A stretch of DNA of 64,000 nt from assembly GCF_003946115.1 (NCBI RefSeq), contig NZ_RHOH01000001.1, positions 62,001 through 126,000 of the forward strand, written 5' to 3'. Numbering within the stretch: the stretch's first letter is position 1; every line of letters starts with the position of its first letter. This DNA is from Lacticaseibacillus daqingensis. Lineage in GTDB: Bacteria; Bacillota; Bacilli; Lactobacillales; Lactobacillaceae. Shown here piece by piece: positions 1-8,800 of this stretch. The notes under the pieces were generated by a model. It saw nothing but the letters and a program-made list of their open reading frames with translations, did not search any database and was not told the origin of the DNA. Made by a program: the position numbers and the translations under genes.

Positions 1-650
1 TCATCCGTCAGCGTGCGGCCCAGTTCGATCAAGCTCTTGCCGGGAATGATCACGTCGTAGTTCGCGTCTTCGGCGTTCGGCAGCTCCAAGGTGCGCTGGG
101 CCAGCCGGTGGGAGTCCGTGGCCACGGCGGTCAGCTGACCGGCTTCGATCTGCAAGTGCACCCCGGTCAAGATCGGCCGCGTTTCCTGGTTGGACACCGC
201 GATGACGGTTTGGCTGATCAGTTGGCGCAGCACCGCCGCGGAGACGATCAGCGGGTTGTCGCTGGCGATTTCCGGTAGGTGCGGGTAGTTGTTGGCATCC
301 AGCCCGTTGATCTTGAACTCAGAGGCCCCACTGGAAATGACGGTTTGGAAGTTGTCTTGGACTTCCAGCGTCATCGTTTTTTCCGGCAGGCGCTTGACGA
401 TGTCGGTGAAAAAGCGAGCCGGTAACACGATGCTCCCGGTGGATTCGATCTGCAGGTCGTTGGTTTCGCTGTTGGCATCGATGCGCGACTCAATGGAGAT
501 ATCGGCATCGCTCCCGGTCAGCACCAACCCAGTGTCTGAAAGCACCAGCTTCAACCCGGTCAGGATCGGGATCGTGGTTTTGGTTGAAATGGCTCGGGAG
601 ACGTCGTTCAGCGTCTTGATGAAGGTCGTACGCGTGATGGTGAATTTCAT
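1..650 (-). CDS. dnaN: DNA polymerase III subunit beta (sliding clamp), partial
   Basis: This gene encodes the beta sliding clamp that tethers the replicative polymerase to DNA in the cytoplasm. The first 216 or so residues are visible, from the start MKFTITRTTFIKTLNDVSRA onwards; the rest lies beyond the left edge (the family is about 380 residues). The N-terminal clamp domain and the start of the second domain are recognisable, for example the stretch LPARFFTDIVKRLPEK. The ATG at 650 follows AGGAGG at a 6-7 base spacing. It lies downstream of dnaA in the same direction, as in nearly all Firmicutes. The intergenic region contains the origin-unwinding signals. Identity is certain; completeness cannot be judged. 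Confidence 0.97.
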   Translation of the reverse strand, partial: MKFTITRTTFIKTLNDVSRAISTKTTIPILTGLKLVLSDTGLVLTGSDADISIESRIDANSETNDLQIESTGSIVLPARFFTDIVKRLPEKTMTLEVQDNFQTVISSGASEFKINGLDANNYPHLPEIASDNPLIVSAAVLRQLISQTVIAVSNQETRPILTGVHLQIEAGQLTAVATDSHRLAQRTLELPNAEDANYDVIIPGKSLIELGRTLTD

Positions 651-673
651 GAAGCATCCTCCTCGTGGTGGTG

Positions 674-825
674 TCTATATATATAATACGCTTTTTAAGT
701 AATAGTAGTAGGCCCCGGGGAAACTGTGGAAAAGTCTGAGAAACACGCCGTGGGTCATTTAATCACTTGTGGATAACTCAGGCGAATAAGTGCGGGTTGT
801 TTTGGCAGTTATCCACACCACCGAT
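674..825 (-). other. Origin unwinding region between dnaA and dnaN (DnaA boxes, GC patch, DnaA-trios, AT-rich DUE)
   Basis: Read on the minus strand, the order is: DnaA boxes at 809-817 (TTATCCACA lies on the plus strand here) and 768-776, a one-mismatch box at 725-733, a GC-rich patch at 711-720, a run of 3-base repeats CCTACTACTATTACTT (697-712), and an AT-rich stretch at 674-696. This is the box / GC / DnaA-trio / DUE order described for the Bacillus subtilis basal unwinding system. The element ends just upstream of the dnaN ribosome binding site. Confidence 0.8.
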
Positions 826-2169
826 TTAGCCGCGATTTTTGAGTCGGTTTTTGAGCTCGATGATCTGCGACTTCAGCTCGGTGTCGAGCCCGATTTCTGT
901 GGCGATTTTCTCGTGCGCGTGAATGACGGTGGTGTGGTCCTTGCCGCCGAACTCCTGCCCGATTTTCGGCAGGCTGTTCTCGGTCATTTCGCGCGCAAGG
1001 TACATCGCGATCTGACGCGGCATGACGATCTGCTTCACCCGTTTCTTGCCCTTCAGCTCGCTGATGGTGACCTGGTAGTACTTGGCGACCACCTCTTGAA
1101 TGTGGCTGATGGACAGCTCGGCGTCCTTGTCCGACAGCTTCAGGCTCTTCAAGGCGTCGGCCGCAAGCGAAGTGCTGATGTCGGCGTGGTTCATCGTCGC
1201 ATAAGCCTGCACGCGCACCAAGGCGCCTTCCAGCTCGCGGACGTTGCTGTCGATCTGGCCGGCGATGTAAGACAGCGTATCATCGGGGATCACGAGGTGC
1301 TCGGCGTTGGCCTTGTTGCGCAAAATCGCGATCCGCGTCTCCAGGTCCGGTGGCGTCACGTCAACGGAGAGGCCCCACTTGAACCGCGACACCAGGCGCT
1401 CCTGAAGCTTGGGGATCTCGTTGGGCAGGCGGTCAGATGTCAGCACGATCTGCTTTTTGTTTTCATATAAAGCGTTGAACGTGTGGAAGAATTCCTCCTG
1501 CGTCGCCTCTTTGTCGCCGAAGAACTGGATATCGTCGACCAAAAGCAGGTCCACGTTGCGGTACTCCTGGCGGAACTGCTCCTGCTTCTTGGTCTGGATG
1601 GAGTTGATGAAGTCATTGGCGAACGCCTCGGACGTCACGTACTTCACGTTGGCGCTGGGATCGTAGTCCAGCAGCTGGTGGCCGATCGCCTGCATCAAGT
1701 GGGTCTTGCCCAGCCCCACGCCGCCATACAAAAAAAGCGGGTTGTAGAGCTTGCCGGGTTCCTCAGACACCACAAGCGCCGCCGCGTGGGCCATCTGGTT
1801 GCCCTTCCCGGTGACGAACGTGTCGAACGTGTATTTACTATTGAGATGCGTTTTTTCTTTGAAGGTCGGGATCGGGGCCGTGGCCTCAGTCGCGGCAAGC
1901 GTAGCCGGCTGGGCCGGCTTGTCGCCGAGCAGCTGCACCACGGGCTGGATCTCAAGGTTATCGAACGCATAACTCCAGGCGACCACCTTGGTCACCAGAT
2001 TTTGCTCCCAGTAGTCTTTGTGCAACGGCGAAGGCACGCCAATCATCAAGGTGTTGCCGATCAGGCTCAGCGGCTTGACCGAGCCGACCCACGTGTTGTA
2101 GCTGACCGTGGTCAGGTCGTCTCTGAATTTATTTTCGAGGTACGCCCATAATTCATCAATTGTTGGCAC
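826..2169 (-). CDS. dnaA: Chromosomal replication initiator protein DnaA
   Basis: DnaA binds DnaA boxes and melts the origin. From the chosen GTG start ([15 protein letters not shown]) the protein is 447 residues, the usual length. It has the N-terminal interaction domain, a variable linker, the AAA+ core with Walker [10 protein letters not shown] and Walker [11 protein letters not shown], and the C-terminal DNA-binding helix-turn-helix with the DnaA signature [15 protein letters not shown]. The GTG at 2169 sits about 7 bases after a GGGGGG ribosome binding site. An in-frame TTG at 2190 lies upstream of that site and is rejected. Perfect DnaA boxes flank the gene on both sides, so autoregulation is likely. 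Identity is certain. Confidence 0.97.
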   Translation of the reverse strand: MPTIDELWAYLENKFRDDLTTVSYNTWVGSVKPLSLIGNTLMIGVPSPLHKDYWEQNLVTKVVAWSYAFDNLEIQPVVQLLGDKPAQPATLAATEATAPIPTFKEKTHLNSKYTFDTFVTGKGNQMAHAAALVVSEEPGKLYNPLFLYGGVGLGKTHLMQAIGHQLLDYDPSANVKYVTSEAFANDFINSIQTKKQEQFRQEYRNVDLLLVDDIQFFGDKEATQEEFFHTFNALYENKKQIVLTSDRLPNEIPKLQERLVSRFKWGLSVDVTPPDLETRIAILRNKANAEHLVIPDDTLSYIAGQIDSNVRELEGALVRVQAYATMNHADISTSLAADALKSLKLSDKDAELSISHIQEVVAKYYQVTISELKGKKRVKQIVMPRQIAMYLAREMTENSLPKIGQEFGGKDHTTVIHAHEKIATEIGLDTELKSQIIELKNRLKNRG

Positions 2170-2190
2170 CCGTAGTCCCCCCTGTCTCAA

Positions 2191-2634
2191 GGTTCAACCC
2201 ACAATGTATAAAAATTCATCGGTGGACGCACTGTGGATCGCAAGGTTAAGTTTAGCATTTTGCCCGGGAGTTTTCCACAAAGTAATGCGTTATCCACATC
2301 GTTCACGGCGTGGGGATAACCCTATCGACAAACCCGTTCATAAGTTTTCCACAGTGGTGGGCACAAACGAAATGGTTCAGTGAAAATAACGGGTTATCCA
2401 CAAATTAGTTGTGGAACTAACCCCTTTGTGCAATGCGTGTTTCACGGGTTATTCACATCAGAAAATCCGTCTGTGGATAACTATCACACACCCTGTGATT
2501 TTCGGGATACGGCGCGCATAAGCTGTGAATTAGCCCGATTTGGCTGCGCGCTCGGTAACAACTTGTCCACAAGTTTTCCGCAATTTGGTCCGTTTTGTGG
2601 ATAAGGCGTAACGTGACTTTTTTCGCGCTTTTTC
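2191..2634. other. oriC box cluster between dnaA and rpmH
   Basis: This gene-free region contains perfect DnaA boxes (TTATCCACA on either strand) at 2290-2298, 2394-2402, 2472-2480 and 2596-2604. One- or two-mismatch boxes lie at 2232-2240, 2271-2279, 2311-2319, 2345-2353, 2410-2418, 2449-2457 and 2563-2571. With the dnaA-dnaN region it forms the usual bipartite origin of Firmicutes. The dnaA promoter must also be here. Short ORFs across it are not supported. Confidence 0.9.
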
Positions 2635-2663
2635 TTGACGGCAACCCGTTGCGTCCGTATAAT
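2635..2663 (+). promoter_or_regulatory. rpmH promoter
   Basis: TTGACG (2635-2640), a 17-base spacer, then TATAAT (2658-2663). It lies 65 bases upstream of the rpmH start and 31 bases after the last DnaA box. Confidence 0.85.
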
Positions 2664-2727
2664 GGGAAGATGTTTGAATGACAATGACGTTACTGAAAAT
2701 AGTAAACGATAAATAGGAGGTGTCCTC

Positions 2728-2868
2728 ATGACCACGAAACGTACATTTCAACCGAAGAAGCGTCACCGCGAACGCGTGCACGGCTTCATGAAGCGGATGA
2801 GCACCAAGAACGGCCGTAAAGTTTTGGCTCGTCGTCGCGCTAAGGGACGTAAAGTATTATCCGCCTAA
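2728..2868 (+). CDS. rpmH: 50S ribosomal protein L34
   Basis: L34 is a very small, very basic protein of the large ribosomal subunit. The 46-residue product runs from [20 protein letters not shown] to the C-terminal RKGRKVLSA-like end (here AKGRKVLSA), with the conserved GF-rich centre (VHGFMKRM). AGGAGG lies about 7 bases before the ATG. It has its own strong promoter and a strong terminator, so it appears monocistronic although rnpA follows, as it does next to oriC in most bacteria. The gene to rnpA is separated by about 570 bases of repeats, which is unusually long. Confidence 0.98.
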   Translation: MTTKRTFQPKKRHRERVHGFMKRMSTKNGRKVLARRRAKGRKVLSA

Positions 2869-2872
2869 CACC

Positions 2873-2901
2873 CCACTGACCGCGGTCAGTGGTTTTTTTT
2901 T
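2873..2901 (+). terminator. rpmH terminator
   Basis: A perfect 20-base palindrome (8-bp stem CCACTGAC / GTCAGTGG around CGCG) followed by nine T. Confidence 0.9.
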
Positions 2902-3024
2902 ACCAGAGCGGAGCAAAGCGCGCTTAGCAGGTCAGCTAGCCTAGCCAAGTTGCTTGGGCGTACTTGGCCCCGAGTGACTTGGCGTAGCTAGATGCACCTG
3001 CGTTGCTTTGCGCAACTCGACGAA
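2902..3024. repeat. 123-bp hairpin repeat, unit 1 (interior type II)
   Basis: The unit begins ACCAGAGCGGAG and ends CTCGACGAA. Its interior folds on itself: GCAAAGC with GCTTTGC, AGCAGGT with ACCTGCG, and CTAGC..GCCAAGT with ACTTGGC..GCTAG. It abuts the next unit, sharing one base. The same ends frame units at 19220 and, in reverse orientation, at 49992 and 50115. Confidence 0.75.
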
Positions 3025-3146
3025 CCAGAGCGGAGTGGCGCGGTTATGAGGGTTGGGCTAAGCCAGCCTGACGCTTGCGCCCGTACTTAGGCGCGAGGGG
3101 CAGGCTGGTTTAGACCGCACCCTCATGCGCCACGCAGCTCGACGAA
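3024..3146. repeat. 123-bp hairpin repeat, unit 2 (interior type I)
   Basis: It has the same outer ends as the preceding unit but a different interior (GTGGCGC..ATGAGGGT pairing with ACCCTCAT..GCGCCAC, and an inner arm around CTTGCGCC / GGCGCGAG). It is nearly identical to the copy at 19220-19342 and has the same 123-base length. The following stretch, 3147-3400, is further palindromic GC-rich sequence ending in the hairpin ACCGGATC / GATCCGG; no gene is seen there. Confidence 0.75.
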
Positions 3147-3445
3147 GATCGGAAGAAAGCAGCAAGCGAGCCGGAAAGCCAGTCGCCGAGATTGCATGGT
3201 TAGAAGACCGCAGAAGTGCTTGGGGCGTGGCAAGGCACTGCTGCGTAGCGAGGCGAAGCCGAACGGAAGCAAGCCGCTTCCGCGTTGCTTTGCGCAGCGC
3301 GGCAGGCCAGGACTGCCGCGTGGTACATATATAGGTGATCACACAACACCACCGGATCGATCCGGCGGTTATCGTTGAACACGCTTGCTCTGGTGTCCTA
3401 CCGCAGACTCTTGTATACTATTAAACAGATTGTGAGGGAGCGTTC

Positions 3446-3802
3446 TTGCGTAAGTCTTACCGCATCAAACGAGAAGATGAATTTCAGCATGTATTTGAAG
3501 CCGGCGAGTCGGTGGCGAACCGCAATTTTGTGGTTTACCATGTGACGCGTGACCAGCCCCATTTTCGCGTGGGCATTTCGGTGGGGAAAAAGGTTCATTT
3601 GCGCGCGGTTGTCCGCAACCGGGTGAAACGCTACATCCGCCAATCGTTGCTGGAGCTGAAACCGGACATCGATCCGCAGGCTGATTTTGTCGTGATCGCG
3701 CGCAAGTCGGCTAAGCAGTTGGATATGGCTGGCACGAAGAAGAACCTGGTGCATGTGCTGACGTTGGCCGGCGTGCTCCGCGAACATATCGACATTATCT
3801 GA
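3446..3802 (+). CDS. rnpA: Ribonuclease P protein component
   Basis: RnpA is the protein cofactor of RNase P, which matures the 5' end of tRNAs. The 118-residue product starts at a TTG ([13 protein letters not shown]) six bases after GGGAG, and has the family signature around [21 protein letters not shown] (the RNxxKRxxR RNA-binding motif). A TATACT -10 box at 3414-3419 is plausible upstream. The gene lies 60 bases before yidC, its usual neighbour. Length and motifs are normal. The TTG start is typical for this gene in lactobacilli. Confidence 0.96.
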   Translation: MRKSYRIKREDEFQHVFEAGESVANRNFVVYHVTRDQPHFRVGISVGKKVHLRAVVRNRVKRYIRQSLLELKPDIDPQADFVVIARKSAKQLDMAGTKKNLVHVLTLAGVLREHIDII

Positions 3803-3862
3803 TCGCCGCTTCGGCGTGATTACTGGGCGTGGCCGCGTGCCACCAACGAAAGAGGGATATTC

Positions 3863-4693
3863 GTGAACAAACGCAATACCAAGCGCCTGCTGGTCGTTCT
3901 CGGCCTGCTGTGCCTGACGGTCGTTCTGACCGCCTGTGGCACGTCAACCGTTACCGAAAACAGCACTGGCTTCTGGGACCGCCAGGTGGTGTACAACGCC
4001 GCGCAATTCATCCTGTGGCTGGCCAAGATCTCTGGCGGTAACGCCGGGGTCGGGATCATTCTCTTCACCTTGCTGGTGCGGATTCTGATTTTCCCGCTGA
4101 GCTACATCTCCATCAAGAACATGACCAAGCAGCAAGAGCTTGCGCCGCGCCTCAAGGAGCTTCAAAAGAAGTACAGCAGTAAGGACACTGACACGCAAAA
4201 CCAGTTGCGTGAGGAAACCCAGAAGCTGTACGCCGAAGAGGGCGTCAACCCGATGATGGGCTGCCTACCGATGCTGCTTCAGATGCCGTTCCTGTTTGCC
4301 TTGTACCAGGCGATCTTCCGGACGGACGCGCTGAAGGTCGGGCGCTTCCTTTGGATGAACCTCGCGCAGCCAGACCCGCTGTGGATCATGCCGATCCTTG
4401 CCGCCGCGCTGACTGCCGGCACCACGCTGGTGTCCACGCTGGCCCAGCCGCAGCGCACGTCGATGAACTGGATCATGGTGGCTATTTCACCGATCATGAT
4501 CCTGTTCATGGCGTTCCAGTTCCCGAGCGCGCTGGCCATCTACTGGGTCGTTACCAACGCCTTTTCACTGGGGCAGACCTTCTTGCTCCAAAACCCCTTC
4601 AAGATCAAAAAGCAGCGTGAAGCAAAGCAGCAAGCGGAACGCGACCGCCAAAAGGCTGTCCGCAAGGCTTATAAGCGCGCACTGAAGAAGTAA
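3863..4693 (+). CDS. yidC: Membrane protein insertase YidC (Oxa1/SpoIIIJ family)
   Basis: YidC inserts and folds membrane proteins with or without SecYEG. The 276-residue product starts at GTG 3863, seven bases after AGAGGG. The N-terminus is a lipoprotein signal (LLCLTVVLTACG, lipobox LTAC), typical of Gram-positive YidC. The Oxa1 core follows with about five membrane segments and the conserved cytoplasmic region NPMMGCLPMLLQMPFLFALYQ; the tail is strongly basic (KKQREAKQQ..KRALKK), fitting ribosome contact. It sits between rnpA and jag as in most Firmicutes. Lactobacilli often carry a second paralogue elsewhere; this one is the origin-linked copy. Confidence 0.96.
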   Translation: MNKRNTKRLLVVLGLLCLTVVLTACGTSTVTENSTGFWDRQVVYNAAQFILWLAKISGGNAGVGIILFTLLVRILIFPLSYISIKNMTKQQELAPRLKELQKKYSSKDTDTQNQLREETQKLYAEEGVNPMMGCLPMLLQMPFLFALYQAIFRTDALKVGRFLWMNLAQPDPLWIMPILAAALTAGTTLVSTLAQPQRTSMNWIMVAISPIMILFMAFQFPSALAIYWVVTNAFSLGQTFLLQNPFKIKKQREAKQQAERDRQKAVRKAYKRALKK

Positions 4694-4713
4694 CTCAAGA
4701 GAGCACCCGCAAG

Positions 4714-4735
4714 AACGGCGGCAACGCCGTTTTTA
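4714..4735 (+). terminator. Terminator-like hairpin between yidC and jag
   Basis: A perfect 7-bp stem AACGGCG / CGCCGTT closed by a GCAA tetraloop and followed by a short T run. It ends a few bases before the jag ribosome binding site. It may be a leaky terminator or attenuator that lowers jag expression relative to yidC. Confidence 0.6.
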
Positions 4736-4754
4736 TGTGGGGAGGAGGATCCAA

Positions 4755-5465
4755 ATGCCGACTTTTCAAGGCACAACGATGCAAAAGGCGATCGACGCCG
4801 GGCTCCTAGCGCTCGGTGTGGCACGTGACCAGGTCACCGTTGACGTGATTCAGGAGGGCAAGCGCGGCCTGCTGGGCTTTGGCAAGCAGGTGGCGATCGT
4901 CAACCTGAACGTGATCGCCCCGGCGACCCCCGAGCCGGCCCCGGCGGCGCCAGTCGCCGAACCGGCGAAGCACCACCTGCCGCACCACAGCAACCCCAAG
5001 CGCGATGACCAAACTGCGTTGGCGTTGGTGCAAAGCTACCTGGAAGACATCACGCGCGAGCTTGGCTTGGCCGCCACGATCACCAGCGAGCGCCGCGGTG
5101 ACCATGTGTGGTACCAGATCGCCACGGACAAAGAGGCCCTGCTGATCGGCAAGCACGGTAAGATCATCAACGCCATCCAGTACCTGGCCCAAACCGAGTT
5201 CAACCACTACGGCAAGGCCAAGTGGACGATCATGCTGAACGTGGGTGACTACCGCGAGCGCCGAGACGCCGCGGTGCGCCGGCTGGCCGAAAAAAGTGCG
5301 CGTGAAGTCGTCGCACGCGGCACCAGCGTCTACCTTGACCCGATGCCCGCGTTTGAGCGCAAGGCCATTCACGCCACGCTGGCGGACAATGCGTATGTCA
5401 CCACGCATTCCGAGGGGAACGACCCGCGGCGGTACGTGGTGATCACGCCACAAGCGCGGCGGTAG
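4755..5465 (+). CDS. jag: Jag/KhpB family RNA-binding protein
   Basis: Jag (KhpB) is a cytoplasmic RNA-binding protein that partners KhpA and affects cell elongation and division in Gram-positives. The 236-residue protein has the N-terminal Jag-N domain (FQGTTMQKAIDAGLLALGV), a Pro/Ala-rich linker, a KH domain (the GKHGKIINAIQYL loop) and a C-terminal R3H domain (RDAAVRRLAEKSA, then MPAFERKAIHATLADNAYV). The start is ATG 4755, seven bases after GGGGAGGAGG; a GTG at 4737 lies within that site and is rejected. It follows yidC as usual. mnmE, often found shortly downstream, is displaced by 12 kb. Confidence 0.94.
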   Translation: MPTFQGTTMQKAIDAGLLALGVARDQVTVDVIQEGKRGLLGFGKQVAIVNLNVIAPATPEPAPAAPVAEPAKHHLPHHSNPKRDDQTALALVQSYLEDITRELGLAATITSERRGDHVWYQIATDKEALLIGKHGKIINAIQYLAQTEFNHYGKAKWTIMLNVGDYRERRDAAVRRLAEKSAREVVARGTSVYLDPMPAFERKAIHATLADNAYVTTHSEGNDPRRYVVITPQARR

Positions 5466-5483
5466 GTTGATTCAGATGAATTG

Positions 5484-5573
5484 GAAAGTGTCGCCTCGTG
5501 CGGCGCTTTTTTGCTGTAAGCGATGCGTGGTCACGCACAAGTCAACCTGGGTTCAGGTGCTTGTGCGTTTTTT
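5484..5573 (+). terminator. Double terminator after jag
   Basis: There are two hairpins in series: a bulged stem at 5484-5512 ending in TTTTTT, and a strong one at 5533-5573 (ACGCACAAG / CTTGTGCGT plus T6). The rest of the gap to 5831 turns AT-rich and should hold the promoter of the next gene; TTGACT at 5725-5730 is a possible -35 box but no convincing -10 box pairs with it. Confidence 0.85.
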
Positions 5574-5831
5574 GATGGCCGCAGAGTGGGTGGACATGGC
5601 CTGGGCTGAGGGGCAGAATTGACGGCTAAATGGTTAATTCCTTGAATGTTTCTAACTCAATCGGCCCAACCTGGGGTAATTAACGTTTAGATTTTTCAAT
5701 TAATTATTATATAAATATTTCCATTTGACTTAAATAGTATACGATGAGTCATATTTCTTGTGTTTACAATAACCGCCTTGTATATTGTCGAAGGAACCGC
5801 TTTCACAACAATTTTTCGAGGAGGAAATAGG

Positions 5832-8800
5832 ATGAAGGGGCCAAATTGGGAACCAAAACCACACTATCGGCTTTATAAGGCGGGGAAGCTTTGGCGCGCG
5901 GTCATGATCGCAGGCGTCGGGGCGACACTGATCGGCGTGCAAGGCCAACTGGTTAAAGCGGACGCGACGCCCGAGGCGCCAGCCGCGACCGTGACAACAA
6001 CGCCAGCGGCCGAGCCGACTCAAGCGAACACGCCGGCTGATGACGCGCCGACGTCCACGGCTGGGCGCGACCAGGCGTCACCGGTCGTTACCTCAGCACC
6101 GGCAACGGAGGCCAGCACCGCTGAGACATCCGCGGCGCCCGTGATCACCACGGCGGCATCACCGGCCGTGACGGCTGACGCGCCGCCTGTTGATGCACCT
6201 GCTGATGCGTCGGCGGTTGATGCACCCGCAGTTGCGGCCGCACAACCCGCGGCAGTCAGTGAGGCTGAAGCCGTGACCCCGGCGAAGCAAACCATCATTC
6301 GCGGCACGATCGGGGCCTCGAATGCGGCGGCAACAGACGCGCTACTCCAAGCGCTTGCGGGCCACCCGGAGCTGAGCCAAATCAGCATCGGCCTGGCTGG
6401 GGATGCCAGCGTTGATGCGCAGGTGACGGCACTGGGTCAGACGACGGCGAATCTCGCCACGGACGGGTACCTGATTCACAGCGGAACGGTCAAGGGCCAG
6501 ACGCAACTGGTGATCGAAGGGGTCGGGGAAACGGGACTGGCATACGCCATTGCCGATTTGACTAAGCGCCTGGCGACCACCCCAGATCTCAGTCAGATCG
6601 ATGTGCACGAGTCTCCGGAGATGCCGATTCGTGGCGTGATCGAGGGCTTTTACGGGCAGCCGTGGTCGGATCAGGCACGCAAGGATCTGTTTGCCTTCAT
6701 GGGCGAGCATCGCATGAACGTCTACATCTACTCGCCAAAGGATGACGACTACCTGCGCAAGGACTGGCGGGCCCTTTACCCAGCCGACCAGCTGGCGGCG
6801 CTCAAGACGCTGGTTGACAGCGCGACGGCCAACCACGTGCAATTCGTTTACACGCTATCGCCGGGGAACGATATTGCTTATGGTAGCGACGCGGATTATC
6901 AGGCGACGGTGGCGAAGCTGAATCAGCTCAAGTCGATCGGGGTGCAACAGTTTTATATCGCGCTGGACGACATTCCGCTGACCATGACAGCCGCGGATCG
7001 GGCCCAGTTCCCGAACCGGCCGAGTGCCACCTACCCCAACAACGGGTGGTCCGGCCTGGCTGACGCCCAAGCGTACTATTTGAACCGAGTTGAAAAAGAC
7101 TACATTGTCGCCAACGGCCTGCCGCACCTGTGGCTTGTGCCGACCAATTACAGCGGCTCCGCGCGCGACCCGTTCAAGGAGGCGCAAGGGGAAACGCTGG
7201 ATCCGAACATCCGCATGCAGTGGACGGGTGAAGGGGTCTTTTCGGCGACCATCACGGCGGACTCGATCAGCCGAGCCAAGACAACGTACAACACCGATCA
7301 TTTGTTCATCTGGGACAATTTTCCGGTGAATGATTCGAATCAGGACCGGCTCTACCTCAACCCACTGGAGGGGCGGGCGGACGATCTCTACACCGTTACC
7401 GATGGCTTCACCGCTAACCCGATGATCCAGCCATACGCCTCGTGGATCGGCATCGCGGGCTACGCGGATTACACCTGGGAATCGGCGACTTACAAGCCAG
7501 AGCAGACGCTTCAAAATACGCTGGATGAGCTGGCGGGTCCTGACGCACAGGTGCGGCAAACCCTGGCGGCCTTTGTTGACCTGAACCAGTACTGGGACTA
7601 CGCGGCACCTGCAGACAAGCGGAACGCGCCGATCCTCTCGGGTCTGCTGGCGGCGTATCGGAATGCCGACCTCAGGACGACCGCGGGGCAGGCGGCCAAA
7701 ACGGCGCTAATTGATCAGCTCCAATTAATTATTGACGCGCCGACGCGTCTTCAGCAGATGGCGGTCAAGGGGTTCTATGACGACGCGAAGCCATGGCTGA
7801 CGGCCGCGGCGGCCTGGGCAACGGCGGAACTGCAGGCCATTGCGCTGATCGACCAGATCGACGCGAATCAGCTGACGGGTCCACAGGCTGTGACCCAGTT
7901 GGATCAGTTGCAGGCCGCGGTCGCCACCGCAATGGTCAAAGCGATCCCGAACAGTCGTACCGGGGACCCCACGCCGGTCTTCACGCCGACGGTTGGGGAT
8001 GGTGTTTTCCAGGCCTTGATCGACCTAGCTTACAACCGGGTCGACACCTGGCTGAACCTTGTGACTATCCCCGAAAACCCGACCCCGTTGACGGGGTTGG
8101 CAGCGGGCACGAATTTGGGCACATACGGCAACAACGGGCCGGCAAATATGGTGGACGGCGATCCGACGACCAAGTTTTGGAGTAACGGGAACGTGACCGC
8201 CGATAGTGTCGTTTACGCGCAGTTACCAGAGGTGACCGATGTTCAGCGCATTGTGTTGCAGCAAGGCACCAGCGATGCGGTAACCTCCGGTGATATCTTC
8301 GGCGATGCCGATATCTATGTGGGGGCCCAAAGCGATGGGTCTGACTGGGTCCTCGCCGGTCATGTCACTGCCAGCGGGCGAGTTCAAATCGATTTGCCAA
8401 CGCCGGTTCCCACCCGGTACGTTGTGGTTTATGCCAACGGGGCCACAGACGCATGGTTGCAAGTACGTGAGCTGACGGTGTACGGCCCGACTGGTGGGGC
8501 GAGTGAGCACTTGGTCGATGTCACCGGCACGATCCAGCAGGCGTTCGACACGGTGAAAACGCGCTATGAGGGGCAACTGGCCCCGGATCAACCCGAGGGC
8601 ATGCTTGAAAAAGACGCCGCAACGCCTTTAACGGGGATCCACTCTGCCGTCCTCGTGGGTGCCGCAAAGGGATCGATCCAGATCCTGGTGGCCGGTGAGT
8701 GGCAGACCCTTGGACAGACGGATGGGACAGGGACGGTCACCCGGCTGGCGGTCGAGGCCCCAACGGTTGACGGCATCCGGTTCATTCCGGCTTCGGACGC

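Noticed and set aside
2170-2190. Upstream TTG start for dnaA
   Set aside because: It lies before the GGGGGG ribosome binding site and adds seven residues not typical of DnaA; GTG 2169 gives the usual N-terminus.
3058-3382. Short ORFs on both strands between rpmH and rnpA
   Set aside because: All lie within the hairpin repeats, have biased Arg/Ala composition and no ribosome binding sites.
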